Shown here: piece by piece, positions 1 to 8,968 of the stretch
Numbering within the stretch: the first letter of the stretch is position 1
Layout of the letters: every line of letters begins with the position of its first letter
From: Parvularia atlantis
Taxonomy: Eukaryota > Opisthokonta > Rotosphaerida
Length of the DNA stretch: 36,343 nucleotides
NCBI GenBank assembly: GCA_943704415.1
Contig: CALSCO010001112.1
Coordinates: 4,558 to 40,900 of the forward strand
Reading direction: 5' to 3'
The notes under the pieces: generated by a model
What the model saw: only the letters and a program-made list of their open reading frames with translations
Told to the model about the DNA's origin: nothing
The model's database searches: none
Program-made: the position numbers and the translations under genes

Positions 1-645
1 AGATCAGGTTGTAGTGCTCTTCGCGATCCTTGTCGTAGGCCGGGCTGCGCTTCTGAAGGATTTGAGGGGGGGGCCCGACCGCGTGCCTGAAGTTGAAGTC
101 GCGCGAGCTGTCGATGGCCGCGTCCAGGCGGTCCTTGTTGTCCATCACGACCTTGTGCGTCTCGTCCGAGATCATCGGCGCGGGGCGGCCCGACTTGGGG
201 TCGAGGTACTCGTACAGGTCCTGCACGACCTGGTGCGGCGGCAGCGGCGGCGGCAGCGGCGGCTCAGCGTGGCACTGGGAGGCGGGCCCCCTGGGCGGCG
301 CACCTCGCTGAAGCGCGGCTTGGTCTGCTTGTGCAGGTTGGAGACGGCGATGCGCGCGGCCAGCACGGCGTAGTCCGGGTGCGTCGTCGTGCGGTACGCG
401 GCCGTCTCGGCCGCGAGGTTGTCGAGCTGCACCGTCGTCACGCCGTTGAACACGCCCGAGATGACCTTGCCGTCCGTGCTTTGGTCAGCACCCGCGAGCG
501 TGAGCCCAGGCTCGCGCACCTTGAGGGCGATCTCGGCCGGGTCGATGAAGTTCTTGTCCAGGCCCTCGCACAGGTGCGCGATGCGCACCGTGATCTTGTC
601 GAAGGCGACGCTCTCGCTGCGGCCGTCGCGCTTGACGACGTACAT
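1..645 (-). CDS. RNR1: Ribonucleotide reductase large subunit, N-terminal part (runs off window)
   Basis: Class I ribonucleotide reductase alpha subunit, which reduces ribonucleoside diphosphates to deoxy forms for DNA synthesis. The start at 645 gives [19 protein letters not shown], the N-terminal ATP-cone region that binds the allosteric activity effector. It continues through the conserved stretches [37 protein letters not shown] and [16 protein letters not shown]. Three exons are seen: 520-645, 304-465 and about 89-229. They are separated by introns 466-519 and 230-303, both with GTGCG donors, and splicing restores the order seen in human RRM1 ([11 protein letters not shown] and [11 protein letters not shown]). 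Beyond about base 89 the same frame no longer resembles the family, which should read YFGFKTLERSYL. The catalytic barrel lies outside the window. E2F/SBF-like sites lie upstream. Confidence 0.93.
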
Positions 646-705
646 GGCTTGGTGGCGGGGTGGGCGGACGGGCACGGCGGCGGTGGCTGGCGTTGCGGCG
701 CAGCG

Positions 706-896
706 CGCGAAAGGTTCAGTTGCACGTGGGTGACGAGTGAGCGGGGGGGCGCGGGGCACGGGAGAGGGCGCGCGCGACACGACCGCGACGGGGCGGCAGG
801 TCGTAGGAGGCGAAGGCGGGTGTGGCGCGCGCGCCGGAGGGAGGGAAAAGAAAAAGCGGCACGCAACGGGCGAGCGCGCGAAAAGTGCGCGCCAAA
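706..896. promoter_or_regulatory. E2F/SBF-like sites upstream of RNR1
   Basis: The 299-base gap 646-944 between the RNR1 start and the NSE4 stop holds two copies of CGCGAAA inside GCGCGCGAAA (706-712 and 877-883) and one GCGCCAAA (889-896). Read on the other strand these are TTTCGCGC and TTTGGCGC. Both fit the E2F consensus TTTSSCGC, and CGCGAAA also fits the fungal SBF core. RNR1 is a classic G1/S target of E2F/MBF factors, so the position makes sense. The base composition is GC-rich, so chance matches are possible, but A runs are rare here. Regulation is inferred. Confidence 0.5.
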
Positions 897-944
897 AAGC
901 AAGTCTTCTCGAAGCGTCTGTGGGGCAACACACGCGGCACACGT

Positions 945-2495
945 TCACTTGGCTAGGCGCGGCGCGGCGCGGGTCGGGATCGCGGGCGCGCGGATGTCGT
1001 ACAGGTGGATCATCTCGCGCCACTGCGCCTCGGTGATCGCCATGATCAGCTGCTGCGTCGGCGCGTTCTTGTCGGCGCGCGGCGCGTCGTCGCCCTTGCT
1101 CAGCACAGGCTGCCCGTCGACGATCGCGATGCGCGCGCGCCCGTCGCGTACGAGGAACGACACGTAGAAGATGTTCTCGACTGTCTGCGCGCGCCTCAGC
1201 CGCCTCGCTCCGCACGCCCGCATCGCGCCGGCTGGCCGCACCTGCGAGAACGACGTCGGGTTGACGACAAACTGGAAGTAGTTCATCGGCGTCTTGTTCT
1301 TGACCTGCTCAAAGACCTGCGCCGGGCCGGCTTCAGCGCACGCGCGCGCGCGCGCACGGCGCACGGTGGCACGCAACCGCCAGAACGTTCATCGTCGTCT
1401 CGTCGTGGATTTCGCTAATCTTGTCGGCCGTGAGCTGCGCACGCGCGGGTGAGCCCTCGGCCGTGCGAAAGCACGCGCGGGCGCGCGCGCACGCACATGG
1501 TCGGGCCGCACGACCGGCCCGGTCGCCTTGACGCGCTGGTGCACGCTCTGCTTGCGCTGCTTGGGCTGAATCGCGAGCGGGCCGAGCCTGTGCCGCCGCG
1601 GGTGTCATCGACTTACCGCGCTCGCACAGGCGCGGGCGCGCACAGAAAGTCGACCGTGGGCACGCGGCGCATGCGCAACGACGCCGCGTGGCCGACCTTC
1701 TCCCAGTCGAGCGCGTCGTTGCGGCTCGCTGTCGAGTGCGGGCAGGCGCGTGAGGGTGACGGCGGCGGCCGCGCGCACCGGCCAACCGCACCCGCGCCGC
1801 CCATGAACGCCGCCAGCCGCCGCACAAAGTGCTCGTGGTCGAACGAGCGCCCGCTCATACTCACGCGCTGCGCCTGCGCACCGCCGGTTCAGCGCCAGCA
1901 CGAGCAGGGGTACAAGCACGCGCACGCACTTGGACGTGTGACAGATCCGCGCACTGCTCGAGCACCTGGCCGAGCAGCTTGTTGTCGGTGCCGCTGAGCT
2001 CTGCGCGGGCGTGGGTGAGCGCGCACGTCACGCCGGCCTCGCCCTGGCCCCTCCCGGGCAGCAGTGCGCACCCATGTCGCTGAAGCGCTCGCGCACGCTC
2101 TTCACCAGGTTGAGGACATGCTCCGACCCGGGCCGCGTGTAGTCGTCGCGCTTGGCTGCGCCCGCGTCGCGCGTCACGCAGCCCGCCCGTCCCGAGGCAC
2201 GTGCCGCGCACCGCGCAGATCGTCCAGCGTCGCGCGCAGCTCGGTGCGGATCTGGCGCAGCTCGACCGTGTGCGGGGCCTTTGGCGCGTGCGTTTGAACG
2301 GTCGGCTTTTTGGCGCGCAATACTTGTGGCGCGACGGCAACGTGGCCCGGAGCATGGGTGCGCGCGGGAGAAGCGTGCGAGCAAGCGAGAACGGCGCAGG
2401 CGCACGCGTGACCGGTGCCGACGAAGGCGCAGCGCGGGAGGGAGGGAGGTGGCGCCGCGCACCTGGCTGGCCGCGACTGGCCCATCGACGTCCAT
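945..2495 (-). CDS. NSE4: Non-SMC element 4 (SMC5/6 complex kleisin)
   Basis: Kleisin subunit that bridges the SMC5 and SMC6 heads in the nuclear DNA-repair complex. Family landmarks appear in order on the minus strand: [16 protein letters not shown], then [71 protein letters not shown] followed by DFL, ETTMNVL, and the C-terminal winged-helix signature [22 protein letters not shown]. The last exon ends at the stop at 945. The start at 2495 ([11 protein letters not shown], then a GTGCG donor) is a proposal: it joins in phase to the PTVQTHAPK exon across a long first intron. An alternative is an unspliced start at 2485 or 2533. At least six introns interrupt the gene. It is head to head with the eIF2B gamma gene, only 43 bases between start codons. 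Confidence 0.88.
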
Positions 2496-2538
2496 GCTGG
2501 GTCGGGCTGATGCGTTTCGCGCGCAAATTGCACCTTTG

Positions 2539-4410
2539 ATGAGCGAGCTGATCGCGGTCGTGCTCGCGGGCGGGCTCGGGGCGCGCCTGCACCCGCTGGC
2601 CGACAAGGCGCACGCCAAGGCGATGCTGCCCGTAGCCAACCGGCCGATGCTGCAGTACCCGCTTGACATGCTGCAGCGCGCCGGGTTTAGTGGTGCGTGC
2701 GCTGCGTGCGCGCGTGCATGGTCGTGCGTGCGCGCTCAAGGGCGCCCGGCATCCGGCAGAGATCATCGTCGTCGCGCGGGCGGCGCACCGGCAGCAGATC
2801 ACGCAGTTCGTGAGGGACGTCTACCGCGCGCCCAAGGGCGTCGACCTTGTCTTTGTCGACCAGGACTGCGACTCGGTCGACGCGCTGCGCCTGATTAGGG
2901 ACAAGATCAAGGTGCGCTCGCGCCATCCACTCGGAGAGCGTGGCAATCGAGCGCGAGGCGCGCGCAGAGCGACTTTCTCGTCATGAGCGTCGACCTCGTG
3001 ACGGACCTGCCGCTGCACCACATGGTCGACCTGCACCGCGCGCGCGACGCCACTGTCACCGCGCTCGTGTACGAGACGCCCAAGGGCGACGACGGCAAGC
3101 GCGCCAAGGTCGACATCGGTGCGCACGCCCGCACCGCACGGCCGCGCACCGACGCGCACGCGCCAGGCCTGCTCGAGTATATCGGGCTCGACCCGAGCAG
3201 GACGCGCATGCTGCTGCTCGTGCCCGCGGCAGACCTGAGCGACGAGCTGCGCGTGCGCACGTCGCTGCTACAGGGGTGCGTCGGGCGCGCCGCGTGCGAC
3301 CAGCGCTCACGGCTTGCGCAGTTTCCCCGTTGTGGACGTGCACACAAACCTGACGTCGGCGCACCTGTACATCTTCAGCCGGGTGCGCTGGCGCGCAGTC
3401 GCGGTAGTGTCCCTGACGCGCACACGCAGTGGGTGATCGACCTCATCGCCCAGCGCGCCGACATCAACAACATCCAGAGTGACCTTTTGCCCTTCCTCGT
3501 CAAGTGCCAGTCGGTCTCGTCCGGGGCGTACAACGGTGCGCCGCTCGCGATGCCGCTTGCCGCACGGGCTCACGTCGCGCGTGCACACAGTGAGCCAGTT
3601 TGTGCAACCAAGCCTGCTCGCCCTGGCCGACTCGCTTTCGGTCTCATCCAAGTGCGTCCATCCCTCCCTGCGCCAATCGGTGCGGCTCACGGGCGACGAC
3701 AGGCAGCGCGACCTCGTCACGTGCTGCACGTACTACTACAACGCCGGCTTCTCGTCGCGCGCCAGCACGCTCGCGGCATACGCCGAGCTGGGCCGCCAGG
3801 TGCGCGCGTCACGGGCGCTTGTGCCTGCTGCGCCACTCACCGCTGCGCAGATCTGCAAGGGCGCGTGCCCGCCGTTTGCGCCGGCCGAGCGCACACCCGC
3901 CAAGCCTCAAGCGGAGCGCGGCAGCGCCAAGGGCAAGGCCGAAGCGAAGACGCAGGGCGCGACCGAGCCGACCGCGGGCGAGGGCTCGCAGCCGGCCGCC
4001 AAGGCCGAGCCAAGGACACAGATCGGGACCGACTCGATGGTGGGCGAGGGCTCGCACCTGGGCGAGCGCTGCTCGATCAAAAAGACGATCGTCGGGCGCA
4101 ACTGCGTCATCGGCAAGAACGTCAAGCTCAGCGGTGCGGTGCTAATGAACAACGTGACCGTGCAGGACAAGTGCGGCTCTGCGTGCGCCTGTGCCGCGCG
4201 TGCGCTGACGGTTTTGCGGCCCGCGCAGCTGCAAGCTCGACAACGTCATCGTCTGCTCCGACGCCTGCGTGAAAGAGAACGCGACGCTCAAGGACTGCAC
4301 CATCGGGTACTCGGTCACGGTGCCCAGCGACGGTGCGGCGCCCTCGCGCAACCGCACGGCCGCTCACGCGTCCCGCAGCCAACGTCAAGAACGAGACGGT
4401 GTTAGAGTGA
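2539..4410 (+). CDS. GCD1: Translation initiation factor eIF2B gamma subunit
   Basis: Gamma subunit of the eIF2B guanine-nucleotide exchange factor, which reloads eIF2 with GTP. The N-terminus MSELIAVVLAGGLGARLHPL with KAMLPVANRPMLQYPLDML is the nucleotidyltransferase-like domain. SVDLVTDLPLHHMVDLHR, NLTSAHLYIFSR and NNIQSDLLPFLVKCQ follow and match the gamma rather than the catalytic epsilon chain. The C-terminal left-handed beta helix is seen in VGEGSHLGERCSIKKTIVG and GAVLMNNVTVQDK-CKLDN, then DCTIGYSVTVPSD. The last exon reads ANVKNETVLE and stops at 4408-4410. About ten introns with GTGCG donors are present. A lysine/glutamate/alanine-rich insert between the two domains (about 3870-4020) looks disordered. 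The 3' end is 39 bases from the convergent zinc-finger gene. Confidence 0.92.
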
Positions 4411-4449
4411 TGCGGCCCGTTTTCTCTCATGCGGCGGCACGGCACAGCA

Positions 4450-5414
4450 TCACGTGTCCATGGCCTCGCGGGGCCTCGGCGGCCGCACCGAGCGCGGCCG
4501 GAAGGGCGGTGGAGCGGCCGCAAAGCCGCGCGGGCGTCCGTGGCCGAACGAGATCTGCGTCGGCACGCGCGGTCCGGCGGCAGCCGCGTCCCTGCGCCAG
4601 TGTCAACCACAGGCGTGCACGTCACGCCCGCCACGCCACGCACATCGCCGCGCTGTCTTGGTGCGCCAGATACGGGTTGGGCCGCGCCGCTGCTCGCGAC
4701 GTCGCCGTTGCCGCTGAGCCGCTGAGAGAGAGCCGGATGAGCCAACGATCGGCGGCACCGCGGGGCGCACCGGTCGTCGCTCGCGGGCGGGCGGGCCACG
4801 CGCGCGCGCCGCGGCTGCGCCGAGAGCGAGAACTGAAAGGTGCGCGGGTACTTGTGCAGGTCGATCAGGTGCATTCGGCGCTTGTGCTCGTCCATGAACT
4901 TGCGCTGGCACCCCTCGACAAAGCAGGCGTACTGCGGGCCGGCACTCAGCTCGCGCGCACGCGGCGGCGGCACGCGCAGCACCATCTTCTCGCGCTCGGC
5001 CATGACCGCGAACAGCGTGTCGTGGTTTTCGAGCACGTGCAGCTCGAGCAGGCGCGGCGTCGGATAGATGCGCCGGCACACGCGGCACACGAGCCGGTGC
5101 GCGGCCTGCACGTGCGCATCGTACTCGAGCGCGTCCGCGAATGTCTCTTTGCACCCCGAGTAGCCGCACGCCATCGGCCTGGCCGCCGCTGGGGGGTGAG
5201 CGCCCCGCATCGTGCATCACGCCGCCGTTACGAACCGCGCGAGGTGCAGCGGCCCAGGCTGGCTCTCCTCGGTCATCGTCGCGGCCGCCTGCTGCTGCTG
5301 CTGCTGCTGATCGCTCTGCACCAGCAACCCCCACGCCACGTTGCCCTCCTCGAACAGCGCATCGGTCGAGGGCACCTTGCGCCGCCGCAGCGGCTCGAAC
5401 GCCGGGAACGTCAT
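4450..5414 (-). CDS. ZNF511-like C2H2 zinc-finger protein
   Basis: Small nuclear C2H2 protein of the ZNF511 family; its molecular role is poorly known. Exon 1 (from 5414) reads MTFPAFEPLRRRKVPSTDAL and carries a short polyglutamine tract. Three fingers follow: MACGYSGCKETF...HVQAAH, CRVCRRIYPTPRLLELHVLENH, and YACFVEGCQRKF...HLIDLHKYP. The closing exon, in another frame, gives VPTQISFGHGRPRGF, like the ISFGR motif at the end of fungal members, and stops at 4450. A 42-base GTG...CAG stretch at 4932-4973 before YACFVEGC is probably an intron: removing it keeps the frame and restores family spacing. Two further introns join by phase. The protein should be roughly 250 residues. It is convergent with eIF2B gamma and divergent from the protease-like gene. 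Confidence 0.8.
5288..5310. repeat. CTG/CAG microsatellite (polyQ in the zinc-finger gene)
   Basis: About seven CTG units on the plus strand, read as glutamine codons on the minus strand (QSDQQQQQQQAAA) in exon 1 of the ZNF511-like gene. Low-complexity coding repeat, probably length-variable. Confidence 0.8.
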
Positions 5415-5437
5415 TTTAGTGGCACGGGTGTGTCTGT

Positions 5438-5451
5438 GTATACTAGTATAC
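5438..5451. promoter_or_regulatory. 14-bp perfect palindrome in a divergent promoter
   Basis: GTATACTAGTATAC is a perfect palindrome in an AT-rich patch of the 202-base gap between the zinc-finger start (5414, minus) and the 1048-codon gene (5617, plus). Such AT content is unusual for this GC-rich window. It may be a dimeric factor site or a small cruciform; no factor can be named. Confidence 0.35.
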
Positions 5452-5616
5452 CATATTGTTTGTTCATATTGCATTGCAGGCATCTGAGGTGCGGAAGGCC
5501 CAGCATGGCAGTCGCACCCGGCTCATTCAGTTGGCACCCGCGCTGCCGCAGCGCACAGCCGGCCGCACCCTTCGGCAGAACGCTTTGCAGTCCTATCGCT
5601 GGACGGAAAGGACAGC

Positions 5617-8600
5617 ATGGTAGACGTCGTGCTTGATGCGGCTCAGCGTGTGGCGGACCGGGCGAACCGTGACCCTCGGCCGACGTCCTTTCGTCTCGCA
5701 TCCCAAAAGCTGCGCGACATCTTCCTCAACCAACAGGGCCTGCAATCCGGCGTGGCGGCGCTGCTCGTCAGCCCCCTGACCAATGAAGCGGCCCGCGAGT
5801 CGACGTTTGCTGCAGAGGAGGTCCTTGAAGCAGCGCGCAGCGCGGCAAGAGCTTTTGCCGGCGCGAACGTCGTGTCGACACTGCATGCACAACTGCTGTG
5901 CGGCATTGTACTTGAGTGGACTGCGTGGGCGTGGACCATCGCAAGAGAACGTGACAGTCACCCGCAGACACCAGTGTCGTGGCTGGACACATTGAAAGGC
6001 TTCGTGCTCATGACCACTGCGGCAGCCAGTCAGGGCACCGCTGGGCCTGAGTTATCAGACCCAGAGTCGGATTCATTGCCGCACCAAAGTATGCTAGATG
6101 TGGCCGAAGGAGACGGAATGGTAATAGAGCGGCACGACGTATCCGTCGAAGATCAAGAGACCACAGACGTGATCCCCCTCGGTGGAAGCATGATTGAGCT
6201 ACTCACGCGGCTCATTGCGAGCGACTATGCGCTGAGCGACGTGGATATGATTGTGCTTTTTGAGGCTCTGGCGGTGCTCAGTGGCAGTTCTCAATCGGTA
6301 TTTCAACTGAGTGGCGGCGTCACTGCGTGCGTGTGTGCTCTAAACCGTGCGTTGAAGCTACGTGAAAATCGCGACCTAGAAATGGGTGCGCGCCTACTGT
6401 GCGCTTGTGCCGAAGTTCTCAGCCGGGAAGCGTACGACAACCCCAACTTTGCTAATGCTCTTGCTGCTGAAGCTGGCGGCTTGCTACGCAACTTTTTTGC
6501 AGAGCTGCCGCGCCTCCTGCGACCACTGACACCCTCTGACTTAGCTGGCACTGTGCAGAGCGTGTGGCATAAGCGCGCACCAGTAGCCCTTGCGATCGGA
6601 TGCACCAACCTTGCCTACGTTTCTGCTGCTTTTGCGACAGAGCTGCGTGTGCATGCACACGCTTTTTTGGCCACGCCGACCGAAGCACACTTTTTGTCTG
6701 CATGGGTCGCTGTGACGGCGCATGTAAGAAGCACTGATACCGACACCTGGAAGATGCTTAATACGGATAGAGCAGCGTCAGTTGCCCTGAGCGTGATCAC
6801 GGAAGGGCTGCGCGCTTTACGAGGAAGTGGCCCAGGCGGCACTAGCAGCGTGAATGTCTTCGCGGTGCCTTCGCATGCGCTAGTTCAGCAGTCGCGCCAC
6901 ATCATGCGCATCAGAGCCGCCGTAGCCGTTCTCAACGTATTGTCTCATAGGAGTCTTCTCAACAGGAAAAGCGAAGCAGCACAAATTATAAGGAGCCTGC
7001 AAGACTTGGTTGACCGTTTTCGTCCCACCATAATGCAGCTCCAGCAGTTTGCAAATGAAAACCGTCTACCGGCTCCTCCCGTGCCGCTGAAGCTTCTAAG
7101 TGACATGACATCCGTGTGGAATAACACCAGCCGCATTCTTGTCACGTTGGGGGCGCTGCCTAATGCATCTTCCTTGCATCGTGCCTCCGTTCCTTCTGCG
7201 TGGCTACAGTTCGCGCAGTCACAGACTGAGCAAGGTGTTAAACTAGTAGACGAAAACAAACGTGCGGCGCTTGGTGAGCGCTTCGTGGCTGCCATCAAGT
7301 TCGTGGCTCCATTCATCGACACAGCCTTTGTCGCACAATGGGTGGACGCCCCGTCTCGGCAGGAGGAACGTCGCAGCTTTCTGCAGGTGTATGCACACGA
7401 ATTCTACCTGGAACGGCTCTCTAGACTGCTGCCGCCCGTCTTTATAGATCCGGTGAACGATGTACGGATCAGCGTCCGTCTGACGCGGCGTCCTCCGCCT
7501 CCGAATGATGTAGAGAGTACGGAGAATCTGGAAACTGAGGCTGACGCAAGAACGTTGTTGTTGGCTACTTCAGTCGTGCAGCATCACGCATCAAAGCTCA
7601 CTGCGAAATACAAGCATATAACCGGCGTGATGTTTTCAACAATGCGACGGATCCAATATGGCTCGAGCGTGCGTGAAGACGTGATCGCCGTGTACATCTT
7701 TGAGAAGGGGGTGACGCCGTTCGGTACTCAACATTTACCAACATCGTTGACTGCAACGGGCCATCGCAATGCCGAGGGTTTGCCTGTAGACGTGCGCGAG
7801 GGCTTTTTTGAGCACGCCATCGGAGCAGCACATCGTGATATGGTCAACTTTTCTATGGAGAGCCTTCGCCCTGGCAGCAGCATCTCACGTGCGAGTGCTG
7901 CAAATTCGCCGATGTTTGGGCCACTCTCTGTCGGAGTATATGCACGCCGGCGCCCCGGAGATCATGATGCTGAATTTGGCTTCGTCACAGTTGCACATGG
8001 CTTCGAAAGGGGTGACACACTTACTGCCCTTGAACCCAACCAAGGCGTCGTAAACTTAAATCTGGCTGCTGATGGCAATGCTATCAGCGTCGTTGCACCT
8101 GCAGTCTGGGACGCTGATGCCAACGACGGAATGGGCGCAGCTGTTGGATCTGCCCGGATCTCTGACATCATCTATCGCGGTTATCACTCTGACGGCCAAA
8201 CCAAACCTGTTGCTGAGCTGGGCACGGACGTTGCTTTTGTGACCACTGCGACAGACATGCAGCACTTGGCACGCATCCAGCACAGCAAAAGAGACTGGCA
8301 AGACATTAGGGATGCATCAGGCGACGCAGACTTTCCGATTATCGGCAAAAACGATGCCCCTTCGTGTGCAGTCGCGATTGTTGGGCCATGGTTCCCTCCT
8401 GAGTATTCGAATGACACACTGGCAGGCGCAAAACAACTCGTTCCCGTCATCAAAAGCGGTCGCACCACTGGGCTAAAGCGCGGCGGTCTGCGTGCTCGTC
8501 GCCCGTGTGCGGTAGTTCGTCACTTCGCTACAATTAAGCCTCTGCTTTTCGCAGACGTTTTCGCCATAGTATCTCAGCCTCAGGACGTTTTCGCCCTGCC

Positions 8601-8763
8601 CGGCGACAGCGGATCGTGTGTATGCTTTCTACGTGGAACTGCGCCCGATCAGCTTGTGGCCGAGGCTGTAGGCCTTGTGCTGGGAACCTTTGATGGGCGT
8701 GTGATTTGCCTTCCAATTCAGCGCGTGCAAGATGCACTGAACGTCCGTGTTGGAATCCCTTAA
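5617..8763 (+). CDS. Large protein with C-terminal trypsin-like (PA-clan) protease domain
   Basis: One uninterrupted frame of 1048 residues. Residues about 1-770 are mostly helical and match nothing I recognise. The C-terminal ~280 residues look like a trypsin-like serine protease with a full triad: His794 in FVTVAHGF, Asp871 in GTDVAFV and Ser998 in LPGDSGSCV. SGRTTGLKRGG precedes the serine motif, as in other fungal and bacterial trypsin-like proteins. There is no evident signal peptide, so an intracellular protease is likelier than a secreted one. Unlike every neighbour it has no intron, and its third codon positions are far less GC-rich with many A/T-ending codons, which suggests transfer or a separate origin. 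The start at 5617 is the first ATG of the frame. The substrate is unknown; the fold assignment is from motifs only. Confidence 0.8.
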   Translation: MVDVVLDAAQRVADRANRDPRPTSFRLASQKLRDIFLNQQGLQSGVAALLVSPLTNEAARESTFAAEEVLEAARSAARAFAGANVVSTLHAQLLCGIVLEWTAWAWTIARERDSHPQTPVSWLDTLKGFVLMTTAAASQGTAGPELSDPESDSLPHQSMLDVAEGDGMVIERHDVSVEDQETTDVIPLGGSMIELLTRLIASDYALSDVDMIVLFEALAVLSGSSQSVFQLSGGVTACVCALNRALKLRENRDLEMGARLLCACAEVLSREAYDNPNFANALAAEAGGLLRNFFAELPRLLRPLTPSDLAGTVQSVWHKRAPVALAIGCTNLAYVSAAFATELRVHAHAFLATPTEAHFLSAWVAVTAHVRSTDTDTWKMLNTDRAASVALSVITEGLRALRGSGPGGTSSVNVFAVPSHALVQQSRHIMRIRAAVAVLNVLSHRSLLNRKSEAAQIIRSLQDLVDRFRPTIMQLQQFANENRLPAPPVPLKLLSDMTSVWNNTSRILVTLGALPNASSLHRASVPSAWLQFAQSQTEQGVKLVDENKRAALGERFVAAIKFVAPFIDTAFVAQWVDAPSRQEERRSFLQVYAHEFYLERLSRLLPPVFIDPVNDVRISVRLTRRPPPPNDVESTENLETEADARTLLLATSVVQHHASKLTAKYKHITGVMFSTMRRIQYGSSVREDVIAVYIFEKGVTPFGTQHLPTSLTATGHRNAEGLPVDVREGFFEHAIGAAHRDMVNFSMESLRPGSSISRASAANSPMFGPLSVGVYARRRPGDHDAEFGFVTVAHGFERGDTLTALEPNQGVVNLNLAADGNAISVVAPAVWDADANDGMGAAVGSARISDIIYRGYHSDGQTKPVAELGTDVAFVTTATDMQHLARIQHSKRDWQDIRDASGDADFPIIGKNDAPSCAVAIVGPWFPPEYSNDTLAGAKQLVPVIKSGRTTGLKRGGLRARRPCAVVRHFATIKPLLFADVFAIVSQPQDVFALPGDSGSCVCFLRGTAPDQLVAEAVGLVLGTFDGRVICLPIQRVQDALNVRVGIP

Positions 8764-8968
8764 CTCGGAAAGTTCTGCATCCTAATGAAAGCATAACAAT
8801 AATGCTCTCACGCGCCCTCTTTTTCCCTCCTCTTTGTCCCTACGCGCCCTCCAAGTTACCACCCATGGCAGACTGCAATTTGACAATCATTGCTACGTCG
8901 CATCACGCAACCTGGCGTTCTGTCTTGCACAAGTTCGCTTTCTTACAGTGCCGCCTCACACATGCACG
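8764..8968. other. Intergenic 3' region of the protease-like gene
   Basis: Between two convergent stops. The composition stays lower in GC than the flanks up to the RPO41 stop. AATGAAA near 8783 and AATAATG near 8799 could serve as A-rich polyadenylation signals. No gene, inverted terminal repeat or target-site duplication was noticed. Confidence 0.4.

Noticed and set aside
172-1215. A 347-codon open frame on the minus strand running through RNR1, its promoter and the end of NSE4
   Set aside because: GC-rich DNA lacks stops. The frame mixes RNR1 exons with intron and promoter sequence; only the parts matching RNR1 are coding.
4269-5636. A 455-codon plus-strand frame opposite the zinc-finger gene
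   Set aside because: It is the antisense shadow of well-conserved C2H2 fingers and contains only low-complexity arginine/alanine-rich sequence apart from a piece of the eIF2B gamma exon.
5415-8968. The low-GC island as a transposon or viral remnant
   Set aside because: No terminal repeats, target-site duplication, integrase, transposase, polymerase or capsid-like sequence was seen; the single gene is an intact protease-like protein.
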